Below, piece after piece: positions 36,869-47,437 of a stretch of DNA of 64,000 nucleotides; the stretch's first letter is position 1, and each line of letters begins with the position of its first letter. The position numbers and the translations under genes are program-made. The notes below the pieces were generated by a model, which saw only the letters and a program-made list of their open reading frames with translations, was not told the DNA's origin and did no database searches. The DNA comes from Tropicibacter naphthalenivorans (GTDB lineage: Bacteria; Pseudomonadota; Alphaproteobacteria; Rhodobacterales; Rhodobacteraceae): positions 248,001 through 312,000 of the forward strand of contig NZ_FWXX01000005.1 in NCBI RefSeq assembly GCF_900176475.1, given 5' to 3'.

Positions 36869-37321
36869 TTAAGCGGTGTGCGCGGCCAAAGCCTGATCCA
36901 TCGCCTCGCAGGCAGCTTCCAGCGCCAAGAGGATAGACGCGTGGCGATTTTTATAGGCCGCGGCGGGGCGCAACACTTCGAGCCCGTCAAAAGGCGCAGG
37001 CGGGGTGGGGCCGTCTTCCTTGAGCATGGCTTTGAGCGCATCACGCGCCGCGACGATCTGCTCCTTGGTGCAGCCGATGATGGCCCCGCCAACGACCGAC
37101 GCCGCAGCCTGACCCAGAGCGCAGGCTTTGACATCTTGACCGTAGTCGGTGACCTTGCCGTCTTGCACGGCCACATCCACCGTCACAGTGGACCCACACA
37201 GGGGCGAGCGTTTCTTGACGGTCGCATCGGGCGCTTCCAAGCGGTCGGTCCGGGGAATGTCCCCGGCGAGTTCGAGAATCTTCCCGGAATAAAGCTTGAT
37301 CAGGTCGTTTTCGCGGGACAT
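36869..37321 (-). CDS. NifU/IscU-like Fe-S scaffold family protein
   Basis: A 150-residue protein of the SufU/IscU N-terminal family. Two conserved cysteines are clear, C42 (SPLCGSTV) and C67 (KACALGQAAAS). The third cluster ligand, expected near R126 (NRHASILLALEA), is replaced by His/Ala/Ser, so it may bind a cluster differently or have another role. Additional cysteines at 84 and 138 could substitute. It is followed by the chemoreceptor-like gene and divergent from hisI. Confidence 0.82.
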   Translation of the reverse strand: MSRENDLIKLYSGKILELAGDIPRTDRLEAPDATVKKRSPLCGSTVTVDVAVQDGKVTDYGQDVKACALGQAAASVVGGAIIGCTKEQIVAARDALKAMLKEDGPTPPAPFDGLEVLRPAAAYKNRHASILLALEAACEAMDQALAAHTA

Positions 37322-37390
37322 GGCTTTCCCTTTATCGCTGTCTTCTCATAAATAGGCGTGGATTTCCCCGATGCAAAAAGGTTTTTGCCC

Positions 37391-37747
37391 ATGCCCTTCG
37401 ATCCTTCGACCTTGGTCTATGATTCCAATGGCCTGATCCCCTGTATCGCCCAGGCCGAGGGCACAGGAGAGGTGTTGATGATGGCGTGGATGAACGCCGA
37501 AAGCGTCGCCAAAACGCTGAAGAGCGGCAAGGTGACCTATTGGTCCCGCTCGCGTCAGGCGTTCTGGGTCAAGGGCGAGACCTCGGGCCACACCCAAGAG
37601 CTGGTCGATCTGCGCGTCGATTGTGACCGCGACTGCCTGCTGGCGGTGGTGCGCCAAGAGGGCCCGGCCTGCCACACCAACCGCCGTTCGTGTTTCTACA
37701 CCTCGGTGGTGGGTGAAGAGACCGAGCTGATGGCCCCGATGGCTTAA
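37391..37747 (+). CDS. hisI: Phosphoribosyl-AMP cyclohydrolase
   Basis: A 118-residue enzyme for the third step of histidine synthesis. It has the zinc/magnesium motif DCDRDCLLAVV and the following GPACHTNRRSCFY, plus MMAWMNAESVAKTL and VTYWSRSRQAFWVKGETSGH. ATG 37391 is preferred over an upstream GTG at 37358. Only the cyclohydrolase domain is present; HisE is not fused. The stop codon shares the palindrome TTAA with the stop of the convergent gene. Confidence 0.95.
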   Translation: MPFDPSTLVYDSNGLIPCIAQAEGTGEVLMMAWMNAESVAKTLKSGKVTYWSRSRQAFWVKGETSGHTQELVDLRVDCDRDCLLAVVRQEGPACHTNRRSCFYTSVVGEETELMAPMA

Positions 37748-39786
37748 CCCCTGCGGCGGCGGCGGCGGCCCCCGGTGCTGTCATCGCCCCCGCTTTTGAA
37801 CGAAACGTCGGGCAGGGTGACGATCTTGGACAGCTCCGGAAAAGGGTCCGCCGCGTTGGGGATCGCGTTGGCCGCGACGAAAAACTCGGTAAAGCGTTCC
37901 TCGATGGCGGTCTCGATCTTGGTGATCTCGCGTACGGTCTTTTCGATTTCACGGCGCGCTTTGAGGTTGCACAGGGCGATGCGCGCGCCGGTGCCTGCGG
38001 CGTTGCCCGCGTTGGTCACCTTATCCAGCGGCACGTCGGGGATCATCCCCAGAACCATGGCGTGCAGCGGCGAGATATGCGCGCCAAAGGCGCCGGCCAT
38101 GACGACGCGATCCACCTTGTCGACACCGCGCTTGTCCATCAGCAGGCGGGCGCCCGCGTAAAGCGCGGATTTCGCAAGCTGAATGGCGCGGATGTCGCCC
38201 ATGGTCACGGTGATGCGCGGGCCGCCTTGGTCGGTGGCGTCGTGGATCAGGTAGGAATGGGTGCGCCCTTCGGAAAAGCAGCGTTCGGTTCCGGTTTGCT
38301 CGGCAGAGCCGATCAGGCCAGAGGCGTCGAGAACGCCCGCGATGCGCATTTCGGCAACCGCTTCGATGATGCCAGAGCCGCAGATACCGGTGATGCCGGT
38401 CTGCGCGGTCTCTTCCCAAAAGCCGTCCTCGTCCGACCACTTGTCACAGCCGATGACACGGAAGCGCGGCTCCTTGGTGGTGGGATCGATGCGAATGGCC
38501 TCGATCGCGCCGGGGGCCGCGCGCTGGCCCGAGCTGATCTGCGCGCCCTCAAAGGCGGGGCCGGTGGGCGACGAACAGGCCAGCACGCGCGTGGTGTCGC
38601 CCAGCAGGATTTCGGCGTTGGTGCCCACGTCGACGATCAGCGCGAGATCGGGCGATTTGCCCGGCTCTTCGGAGAGGGTGACGGCGGCGGCGTCCGCGCC
38701 CACGTGGCCCGCGATGCAAGGCAGCACATAGATCTGCGCCGCGGCGGGCAGGGCGGTCAGACCCAGCTCGGCGGCGGTCAGGTTCAGAGAATCCGAGGTG
38801 GCCAGCGCAAAGGGCGCTTGCCCCAGCTCGAACGGGTCGATGCCCAGCAGCAGGTGGTGCATCACCGGGTTGCACACGAAAACCGTCTCGAGGATCAGCT
38901 CGGCGGTGATGCCAGCCTCGGCCGCGATCTCCTCGGTGAGGGTGTTCAGAGCATCGCGCACGGCGCGCGTCATTTCCTTGTCGCCGCCCTTGTTCATCAT
39001 CGAGTAGGACACGCGGCTCATGAGGTCTTCGCCAAAGCGGATCTGCGGGTTCATGATGCCCGAAGAGGCCACGACCTCACCCGTATCAAGGTTGGTCAGA
39101 TGCGCCGAAATGGTGGTCGAGCCAAGGTCGATGGCCAAGCCGAACAACCCGCCTTCGTGCAAGCCAGGCCAAGCAGCGATCATGCGCGGAATGTCATTTT
39201 CATCAGTTTTGTGCAAGGCGACGGTGATTTTCCATGCGCCCTTACGCAAAATGGGCTGTATTTTGCCAAGCAGGGAGAAATCTGTGGATATCTTTTCGAT
39301 ATCCCACTGCGCCTTCAAAGCGCGCGCGATGCGTTCCAGATCCCCGGTCGGCTCGTGCATGTCGGGCTCTTGGACTTCGATGTAGTAAAGCCGTGTCGCC
39401 GGGTCCATTTCGATGACACGCGCACTGGCAGCTTTGCGCACGACCTGACGGTGCACCTGGCTTTCGGGCGGCACGTCGATGATCACGTCGCGTTGCACCG
39501 TGGCCTGACAGCCCAGACGGCGACCGGCTTTCAGCCCGCGAATGTCGTCATAGCGCTGCTCGACCTTGTTCCACTCGGACAGGGCGTCCTGGGCGACGTG
39601 CACGCCATGCTTGGGGAAGTCGCCATAGCTGGGCGTGATCTGACATTTCGAGCAAATCCCGCGCCCACCGCAGACCGAATCCAGATCCACGCCAAGCTGC
39701 CGCGCGGCGGTCAAAACGGGGGTGCCAACGGGGAAACGTCCACGTTTGCCAGAGGGGGTGAAGATGACGAGAGGATCTTGAGACAT
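37744..39786 (-). CDS. RACo-type corrinoid activation protein (2Fe-2S + ASKHA, DUF4445)
   Basis: A 680-residue reductive activator of corrinoid methyltransferase systems. The N-terminal 2Fe-2S domain has C39, C45, C48 and C93 (VCGGRGICSKC, LGCQA). A linker precedes the actin-like ATPase core (GLAIDLGSTTISAHL near 216; LIVDVGTNAEILLG; GICGSGIIEAVAEM; VMAGAFGAHI). The protein ends in a basic GGRRRRRRG tail. It re-reduces inactive cob(II)alamin with ATP. No corrinoid protein or methyltransferase gene lies in this window, so its client is elsewhere. A double-palindrome repeat separates it from the upstream CaiB-type gene. Confidence 0.87.
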   Translation of the reverse strand: MSQDPLVIFTPSGKRGRFPVGTPVLTAARQLGVDLDSVCGGRGICSKCQITPSYGDFPKHGVHVAQDALSEWNKVEQRYDDIRGLKAGRRLGCQATVQRDVIIDVPPESQVHRQVVRKAASARVIEMDPATRLYYIEVQEPDMHEPTGDLERIARALKAQWDIEKISTDFSLLGKIQPILRKGAWKITVALHKTDENDIPRMIAAWPGLHEGGLFGLAIDLGSTTISAHLTNLDTGEVVASSGIMNPQIRFGEDLMSRVSYSMMNKGGDKEMTRAVRDALNTLTEEIAAEAGITAELILETVFVCNPVMHHLLLGIDPFELGQAPFALATSDSLNLTAAELGLTALPAAAQIYVLPCIAGHVGADAAAVTLSEEPGKSPDLALIVDVGTNAEILLGDTTRVLACSSPTGPAFEGAQISSGQRAAPGAIEAIRIDPTTKEPRFRVIGCDKWSDEDGFWEETAQTGITGICGSGIIEAVAEMRIAGVLDASGLIGSAEQTGTERCFSEGRTHSYLIHDATDQGGPRITVTMGDIRAIQLAKSALYAGARLLMDKRGVDKVDRVVMAGAFGAHISPLHAMVLGMIPDVPLDKVTNAGNAAGTGARIALCNLKARREIEKTVREITKIETAIEERFTEFFVAANAIPNAADPFPELSKIVTLPDVSFKSGGDDSTGGRRRRRRG

Positions 39787-39890
39787 ACTCGGCCTTGTTC
39801 GCTGGTTTCCCGGCAACATACTGCGCGCGCGCCGAAAGGAAAGCCAAGGCGCGACATCTTTGTGTCATGCACCGTCACGGCGCGCGCGGA

Positions 39891-39934
39891 CAAAACTCTT
39901 TCAAGAGTTTTGCAAATTCCTTTGAAGGAATTTG
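39891..39934 (-). repeat. Double-palindrome intercistronic repeat, copy 5
   Basis: Two perfect 22-bp palindromes: arm CAAAACTCTT with centre TC (39891-39912) and arm CAAATTCCTT with centre TG (39913-39934). It begins eight bases after the CaiB-type stop and precedes the RACo-type gene on the same strand. Confidence 0.9.
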
Positions 39935-39942
39935 GGGCGCGG

Positions 39943-41091
39943 TTACCCTTCGTCCAGCCAGCGCAGAATTTCGCCGCGATTGCCATCCAGATCGGGCGCG
40001 GGGCTGCGTGTGGTGGGGTCGGGGGCGTCCGTCATCTTGATCGGGTTGCCGGCCGCCTTGTAGGCCTGTCGCCCGTTTTTATCCAAGACGTCCACCACCA
40101 TGTTGCGGGCGAGGATCTGCGGGTCTTTCATAACCTGCTCGACGTTCTGGATCGGGCCGGTGGGGATCCCTGCGGCGGTCAGTTTGGCGATCCAGTGGGC
40201 GCGGGTGTTGTCGAGCGTGACCGCCTCGATCAACCGCTTGAGCAAGCGCGCATTTTCGCAACGTGCCGGGTTGGTGGCAAAGCGCGGATCGTCGGCCAGC
40301 GGCAGGTTCAGCGCGATGCAGAGCTTTTCGAACAATTTGTCGTTCCCTGCGGCGATCACGAACAATCCGTCGCTGGCGTGGAAGGTTTCGAACGGCGTGA
40401 TCGACGGGTGACGCGCGCCAGAAGGGCCGGGGGCTTTGCCGGTCACCGTGGTCAAGGCCACCGCGTGCTCCAGGATGGCCAGTTGGCTGTCGAGCATCGC
40501 CACGTCGATCTTGCGCCCGATGCCGGTTTTGTCGCGGTCCAAGAGCGCGGCCAGAATGCCTTGGGTCAGGAACATGCCCGCAATGATGTCGCCGATCGAC
40601 GCGCCCACGCGCACCGGATCGCGATCCTTTTCGCCGGTGATCGACATCACGCCGCCGCGGGCCTGCACGACCATGTCGTAGGCGGGGCGTTTGGCGTCAG
40701 GGCCGCTGTGGCCAAAGCCCGACACCGCGCCGTAGACCAGCCTCGGGTACGCCATGTGCAGTTCTTCCCAGCCATAGCCCAAGCGTTCCATAACACCGGG
40801 GCGATAGTTCTCGACGATCACGTCCGCGCGCTCCAAAAGTTGTTCGAAAACAGCACGATCCGCGGCGTCCTTCAAGTTCAGCGCGATGGACTTCTTGCCG
40901 TGGTTGATGGCGGCAAAATAGGCGGACTTGCCATCTTTGAACGGCGGAAAGGCCCGCGTGTCGTCGCCGGTCTCAGGGGGTTCGACCTTGATCACCTTGG
41001 CGCCCAAATCCGACAGGGTCATGGTGCAATACGGTCCGGCGAGGACATGGGTCAGGTCAAGGATCGTGTATCCGGCAAGGGGGGCGGTCAT
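39943..41091 (-). CDS. CaiB/BaiF (class III) CoA-transferase
   Basis: A 382-residue family III CoA-transferase that moves CoA between carboxylic acids. Recognised from YTILDLTHVLAGPYCTMTL at the N terminus, KVEPPETGDDTRAFPPF, and YAAINHGKKSIALNLK-like following text, with RADVIVENYRPGVMERLG and YDMVVQARGGVMSITGE. The likely catalytic Asp is in the AYDMVVQA segment. ATG 41091 is preceded by GGAGAG; 41106 is the alternative. Acid substrates cannot be told from sequence. Confidence 0.9.
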   Translation of the reverse strand: MTAPLAGYTILDLTHVLAGPYCTMTLSDLGAKVIKVEPPETGDDTRAFPPFKDGKSAYFAAINHGKKSIALNLKDAADRAVFEQLLERADVIVENYRPGVMERLGYGWEELHMAYPRLVYGAVSGFGHSGPDAKRPAYDMVVQARGGVMSITGEKDRDPVRVGASIGDIIAGMFLTQGILAALLDRDKTGIGRKIDVAMLDSQLAILEHAVALTTVTGKAPGPSGARHPSITPFETFHASDGLFVIAAGNDKLFEKLCIALNLPLADDPRFATNPARCENARLLKRLIEAVTLDNTRAHWIAKLTAAGIPTGPIQNVEQVMKDPQILARNMVVDVLDKNGRQAYKAAGNPIKMTDAPDPTTRSPAPDLDGNRGEILRWLDEG

Positions 41092-41217
41092 CTGGCTCTC
41101 CGGCATTGGACTGCGGTGCGCCTAGATGACCGCGCCGTGCCGCCAACGGCAAGGGGGCGCAGGCAGACAAAGCGAGAAACTGCGGTCTTGTCGCACCGGG
41201 TGGTGCCGAATTGCGCG

Positions 41218-42180
41218 TTACCCTTGCTGCGCGCGCGCGTGGAACACGAACCCCAACAGGTTCATCAAGACCTGCGCCGCCAGGATCGACGTAGATCCGG
41301 TGGGATCGTAATCGGGGGCGACCTCGACCAGGTCAATGCCAACAACCTGATGATTTTGCGCCACTTTTTGCAGGATTTCGAGCACGTCGTAGTACAGGAA
41401 CCCGCCGTGGCTGGGGGTGCCCGTGCCCGGCGCGATCGAGGGGCAAAAGGCGTCAATGTCGATTGTGATATAGACCGGCGCGCCTTTGGGCAGTCGGGCG
41501 GCGGTGGCCTCTGGCCCCAAGGCGCGCACCTGCCGCACGGACAAAATGTCAGAGCCGCGCGCACGGGCGTCGTCATAGCCTTCTTTGGCGGTCGAACTGA
41601 CGTTGCGGATGCCCAGCTGGGTCAACCCGCTTACCCACGGCTTTTCCGAGGCGCGCCGCATCGGGTTGCCGTGCCCGCGCGTGACCCCGTGCCGCTCATC
41701 CACGAAATCCAGGTGCGCGTCGATCTGGAGAACGTGAAAGGGCGCGTGGCCTTCGAAGGCCTCGATGCACGGAATGTTAATGGAATGGTCGCCGCCAATC
41801 ACCACTGGCAAGGCACCGCCCGCCAAGGCTGCCTCGACCCCGGCGCGGATATTGGCGTGGCTCTGCAGGGTGTCCGTGTGGACAATGTCAGCGTCGCCCA
41901 TGTCGACGATCCGCACGTCTTCGCCGAGGTAGGTCGCATCGTCCTCATGGTCATAAGCCCCAGCGTGGCCAAAGGAAAACAGCGTCGAGGCATCGCGCAC
42001 AGCGCGCGGGCCAAAGCGCGCCCCGGCCCGCCACTGCGTCCCCGCATCGAACGGCGCGCCAAGGATCGCCACATCGGCGTCGATCTGCGTCCAGTCGGCC
42101 ACGTAGGGCCGTTTGCCAAACGTACAAATCCCGGTGAAAGGCAGGTTCAGCCGCCCGCCGTCGTACCCATGTCCGCTCAT
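41218..42180 (-). CDS. speB: Agmatinase-like ureohydrolase
   Basis: A 320-residue binuclear-manganese ureohydrolase. Metal-binding motifs: GGDHSIN (129-135), DAHLDFVDERHG (154-165) and TIDIDAFCPSIAPGTGTP. The last motif, with PSIAPGTGTP, is the agmatinase type rather than arginase. It would make putrescine and urea from agmatine, though guanidinobutyrase or related activity is possible. AGGAGAG precedes ATG 42180. Upstream, a divergent promoter region is shared with guaB. Confidence 0.88.
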   Translation of the reverse strand: MSGHGYDGGRLNLPFTGICTFGKRPYVADWTQIDADVAILGAPFDAGTQWRAGARFGPRAVRDASTLFSFGHAGAYDHEDDATYLGEDVRIVDMGDADIVHTDTLQSHANIRAGVEAALAGGALPVVIGGDHSINIPCIEAFEGHAPFHVLQIDAHLDFVDERHGVTRGHGNPMRRASEKPWVSGLTQLGIRNVSSTAKEGYDDARARGSDILSVRQVRALGPEATAARLPKGAPVYITIDIDAFCPSIAPGTGTPSHGGFLYYDVLEILQKVAQNHQVVGIDLVEVAPDYDPTGSTSILAAQVLMNLLGFVFHARAQQG

Positions 42181-42331
42181 CGCGCTCTCCTGTCGTTTTA
42201 TCCGATCATGGGGGCAAGTCCGCGCCAAGGACAAGCCACCTCTGCCAAGCGCGCAAAATGCCCGGCGGGGTGTCGCAGGGCGCGCAATTCCCCGCTTTTG
42301 GTCTTTTCACTTGGGCAATGTCATGCAATAG

Positions 42332-43816
<1,485 letters not shown>

Positions 43817-43826
43817 CATCGGAATG

Positions 43827-43848
43827 GGCCGCTTCGGCGGCCTTTTTC
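43827..43848 (+). terminator. Terminator after guaB
   Basis: GGCCGC, a TTCG tetraloop, and GCGGCC are followed by TTTTTC, 11 nt after the guaB stop. Confidence 0.85.
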
Positions 43849-43870
43849 ATTTTAGATCAAAGGACTGCCC

Positions 43871-45040
43871 ATGACCCCAGCTGCTCGCGTTCAGGCCGCC
43901 ATCGAAATTCTCGACCGGACTATTGCCGGGGATGCGGCAGAAAAGGCGTTAACCAATTGGGCCCGTGGTGCACGCTACGCCGGGTCCAAGGATCGCGCCG
44001 CCGTGCGGGACCATGTCTTTGACACGCTGCGGTGCTGGCGCTCGTCTGCGGCCTTGGGGGGCGGCGAAACCGGACGGGCCCGGATGATTGGTCTGTTGCG
44101 CGGTCAAGGCTCTGATCTAGATGCGCTTTTTTCCGGCCAAGGCCATGGACCCACGCCGATTGACGCCTCTGAAACCGGCCGCAGCCCAGAGGGGTTCGAA
44201 GCCTGGGATGTGCCCGATTGGATCGGGGAGCGCTTGCGGAAAAGTCTGGGAGAAGGCGCCGAAGAGGTTGCTCTGGCTTTGCGGCATCGCGCCCCGGTCT
44301 TCTTGCGCGTTAACCTCCTTAAAGCCGATATGAAGACGGCGCAGGCGCGTCTGTCGTCCGAAGGCATTGAGACCGAGCCGCACCCCTTGTCGCCGACCGC
44401 CTTGCTGGTGACCGAAGGGGCGCGCCGCGTTTCCAATAGCGAAGCTTTTGTTCGCGGTATGGTTGAGTTGCAGGACGTGGCCAGCCAAGCGGTGATTGAC
44501 GCTCTTCCATTGGAAAACGCGCAGCGTGTGCTTGATTACTGCGCCGGTGGCGGCGGAAAATCCTTGGCGCTGGCCGCTCGGTTGCAAGAGGGCGTCATTC
44601 ACGCCCATGATGCCAATCCCAAACGCATGAGCGACCTGCCTGAACGGGCGCGGCGTGCCGGGGCCAACGTGGTTACCAAGACCCGCCCGGACGGTCTTTA
44701 CGATCTGGTGCTCTGCGATGTGCCCTGCTCGGGGAGTGGCGCATGGAGACGCTCGCCCGAGGGCAAATGGCGGCTGACTGCTCAAGAGCTTGGTCGCGTT
44801 TGTGAGACGCAGGCGCAGATCCTCGACAATTGCACGAAATTGGTTAAGGCGGGCGGCGTTTTGGCCTACGCGACCTGTTCCGTTCTGCGTCAGGAAAACC
44901 ATCAACAGGTGGCCGATTTCCTGGACCGGCACGATGGCTGGGAAAAGCTGCAAGAGCGGCAATTTCTGCCCAATGATGGGGGCGACGGCTTTTTTGTCGC
45001 GGCTTTCCGCCGAGAGGAGCCTGCGCCTAGCAACCACTGA
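43871..45040 (+). CDS. RsmB/NOP-family RNA (cytosine-5) methyltransferase
   Basis: A 389-residue SAM-dependent methyltransferase. An N-terminal NusB-like region (QAAIEILDRTIAGDAAEKAL) precedes the catalytic domain with SAM motif LDYCAGGGGKSLALA, the DVPCSGSGAWRRSPEGKW loop with its catalytic Cys, and YATCSVLRQENHQQV with the second Cys. Probably methylates 16S rRNA, as RsmB does, but a tRNA target is possible. A perfect CtrA-type site lies between its stop and cckA. Confidence 0.9.
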   Translation: MTPAARVQAAIEILDRTIAGDAAEKALTNWARGARYAGSKDRAAVRDHVFDTLRCWRSSAALGGGETGRARMIGLLRGQGSDLDALFSGQGHGPTPIDASETGRSPEGFEAWDVPDWIGERLRKSLGEGAEEVALALRHRAPVFLRVNLLKADMKTAQARLSSEGIETEPHPLSPTALLVTEGARRVSNSEAFVRGMVELQDVASQAVIDALPLENAQRVLDYCAGGGGKSLALAARLQEGVIHAHDANPKRMSDLPERARRAGANVVTKTRPDGLYDLVLCDVPCSGSGAWRRSPEGKWRLTAQELGRVCETQAQILDNCTKLVKAGGVLAYATCSVLRQENHQQVADFLDRHDGWEKLQERQFLPNDGGDGFFVAAFRREEPAPSNH

Positions 45041-45057
45041 TTGCATTCGCCCGTCAG

Positions 45058-45074
45058 TTAACGTCCCATTAACC
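45058..45074 (+). promoter_or_regulatory. CtrA box upstream of cckA
   Basis: TTAACGTCCCATTAACC is an exact TTAA-N7-TTAACC CtrA full site, 52 bp before the proposed cckA start. Confidence 0.7.
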
Positions 45075-45125
45075 CGTTCCGCGTCCAATCCAATGAAGTC
45101 GAATCGCGCGTAGTGGGAGAGGGTC

Positions 45126-47435
45126 TTGGCCACAGTCGTTCCAAATGTGCCTGCAAAAGTCATGTTTTCTCCGGTTGCAGGGGCAGCATTGCTGTTGGTT
45201 TTTGCGACGCTATCCCTATTGGTCTCGATCTTTGTGGATTACCGTGTGGTCGAGGTCGCCGCCCTGGCCGCGACTGGAACTTTTGGCGCAATTGCAGTGG
45301 GTTGGCTTGTCTTTGACATGATCTTCCGCCGCCGCTCTGACCGCAAGGCGCAGCTATTGGCCGAGATGGTCGAGGGCGAGGCCGCGTTTTGCTTTGTTGC
45401 CGATGGTGAGGGTGTCATCCTCGCTGCGAACGCAACGGCGCGCGAACGCTTCAATCCGACCGATGGAGACGGGTTGGCCGAGGTCTTGCGCGGCGTCTTC
45501 GCCAGCTCCGAGGGCGTGCTGTATCGCCTGTACCAAAAAGCGCTCAAAAGCGGCTCTGCGGTCGAAGATATTACCAGCCACGCAGACGGATTTCGCGTTT
45601 TTGTTCGGTGCCTTACGCCGAACCTCGTGCTGTGGCGACTAGAGCCTGAGGTGCTGCGCAGCGGTGCAGTACAGCGCGCTGACTCGCCGGTCATGTCCCT
45701 CGGGCGGAACGGCGCAATTTTGTTCATGAACAGCGCCGCCCGCGAGTTGCTGGGCCAACGGCCCAAGCGTTTGGAGGATGTTTTTCTTGACCTGCCGCTG
45801 CGGTCTGGCGGTGTGCATCTTTTGAAAAGCAGCACGGGAACGCAGAAGGTTTTGGTGCAATCATCCAATATTGGCGGAGGCCGCGTTGAGGTGTCCTTGG
45901 CGACTTTGCCGGATGAGGATCACGCGGACACAAACGAAAGCGCTGATCTGACAAGCAACTTTGACACGCTTCCGGTCCCTCTTCTCAAGGTTGCGCCGAG
46001 CGGAGCGATCCTGCGCGCGAATGCCGAGGCGCGCCGGATGTTGAACCTTGGGGCGCAAGCGCCGGGAAACTTGACAGAACACATGGAAGGTCTCGGGCGC
46101 GCTATTAAGGATTGGCTCCTTGAGGCGGCTGAAGGGCGGGACTTGCACCGATCGGAGTTTCTTCGTTTGACGCGGGACGATTGCGAAGTCTTCGTGCAGG
46201 TCACGCTCAACCGGGTGATCGAAAACGGGGCGCCCGCTTTGATCGCAGTTTTGAACGATGCAACCGAATTGAAAACCCTCGAGGCGCAATTCGTTCAAAG
46301 TCAAAAAATGCAGGCTATCGGCCAGTTGGCGGGTGGGGTCGCCCATGACTTCAACAATCTTTTGACCGCAATATCAGGACATTGCGATCTTTTGCTGCTT
46401 CGCCACGATCAGGGTGATCCGGACTACGGTGATTTGGTTCAGATCAATCAGAATGCCAACCGGGCCGCTGCGTTGGTTGGGCAACTGCTGGCCTTTTCGC
46501 GTAAGCAAACCATGCAGCCAGAGGTCATGGATCTGCGCGATACGCTGTCGGACCTTGCGCATCTGCTGAACCGGCTTGTTGGCGAAAAGGTGCGCTTGAC
46601 GCTTAAACATGATCCGTTGTTGCCCACTGTGCGTGGTGATCGGCGGCAGCTTGAGCAAGTCATGATGAACCTCGTGGTCAACGCGCGTGACGCCATGCCA
46701 GATGGCGGAGAGATCATCGTCGAAACGGAGCGCCGTGTCCTTCGCGAGCCATTGCACAGGGATCGCGCTGTGGTTGCGCCAGGGACTTATGTCTCGGTTC
46801 GTATCACCGACGAAGGGGTGGGTATCCCCAAGGACAAATTGCAAAAGGTGTTTGAGCCGTTCTTTACCACGAAGCGCACCGGCGAAGGAACCGGTTTGGG
46901 CTTGTCCACGGTGTACGGGATCGTCAAACAGACCGGCGGTTTTATCTTTTTGGACAGTGTTGTCGGGCAGGGAACTTGCTTTACGCTGCTTTTCCCCGCG
47001 CATGAAACCCCGCAGGAAAAAACAGTGAGTGAAGAGCCGGAGAAAACCACGCGAAAACTGCCGCAGAAAGGCTCTGGCGTCGTACTGTTGGTCGAAGATG
47101 AGGCACCCGTGCGTGCTTTTGCGGCGCGCGCTTTGCGGTTGCGCGGTTATACGGTGATCGAAGCGGAGACTGCCGAAGATGCCCTTTCGACGCTTGATGA
47201 CGAGGATTTGACGGTCGATATCTTTGTGACGGACGTGGTGATGCCGGGGATGGACGGGCCAACCTGGGTGCGCAAAGCCCGTGAAAATCGACCCGACACC
47301 AGCGTGGTTTTTGTGTCGGGGTATGCCGAGGATGTCTTTGGAGAAGGCAGCGAAGTCATTCCGAACTCGGTCTTTCTGCCAAAGCCATTTTCCCTTTCGG
47401 ATCTGACAGATACCGTTCATCGCCAGCTCAACTGA
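45126..47435 (+). CDS. cckA: Cell-cycle hybrid histidine kinase CckA
   Basis: A 769-residue hybrid kinase. Two transmembrane helices at about 15-35 and 42-62, PAS-like regions up to about 385, the HisKA domain with His407 (LAGGVAHDFNNLLTAI, the CckA-type H-box), an HATPase domain, and a C-terminal receiver with Asp703 (VTDVVMPGMDG). CckA feeds phosphate through ChpT to CtrA. The start is a TTG six bases after GGGAG; ATG 45162 is the alternative. The stop is two bases from the convergent sulfotransferase stop, with no terminator visible. Confidence 0.93.
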   Translation: MATVVPNVPAKVMFSPVAGAALLLVFATLSLLVSIFVDYRVVEVAALAATGTFGAIAVGWLVFDMIFRRRSDRKAQLLAEMVEGEAAFCFVADGEGVILAANATARERFNPTDGDGLAEVLRGVFASSEGVLYRLYQKALKSGSAVEDITSHADGFRVFVRCLTPNLVLWRLEPEVLRSGAVQRADSPVMSLGRNGAILFMNSAARELLGQRPKRLEDVFLDLPLRSGGVHLLKSSTGTQKVLVQSSNIGGGRVEVSLATLPDEDHADTNESADLTSNFDTLPVPLLKVAPSGAILRANAEARRMLNLGAQAPGNLTEHMEGLGRAIKDWLLEAAEGRDLHRSEFLRLTRDDCEVFVQVTLNRVIENGAPALIAVLNDATELKTLEAQFVQSQKMQAIGQLAGGVAHDFNNLLTAISGHCDLLLLRHDQGDPDYGDLVQINQNANRAAALVGQLLAFSRKQTMQPEVMDLRDTLSDLAHLLNRLVGEKVRLTLKHDPLLPTVRGDRRQLEQVMMNLVVNARDAMPDGGEIIVETERRVLREPLHRDRAVVAPGTYVSVRITDEGVGIPKDKLQKVFEPFFTTKRTGEGTGLGLSTVYGIVKQTGGFIFLDSVVGQGTCFTLLFPAHETPQEKTVSEEPEKTTRKLPQKGSGVVLLVEDEAPVRAFAARALRLRGYTVIEAETAEDALSTLDDEDLTVDIFVTDVVMPGMDGPTWVRKARENRPDTSVVFVSGYAEDVFGEGSEVIPNSVFLPKPFSLSDLTDTVHRQLN

Positions 47436-47437
47436 CG

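Noticed and set aside
36817-37176. N-terminal extension of the soluble chemoreceptor
   Set aside because: It overlaps the NifU-like gene in another frame and has no chemoreceptor features.
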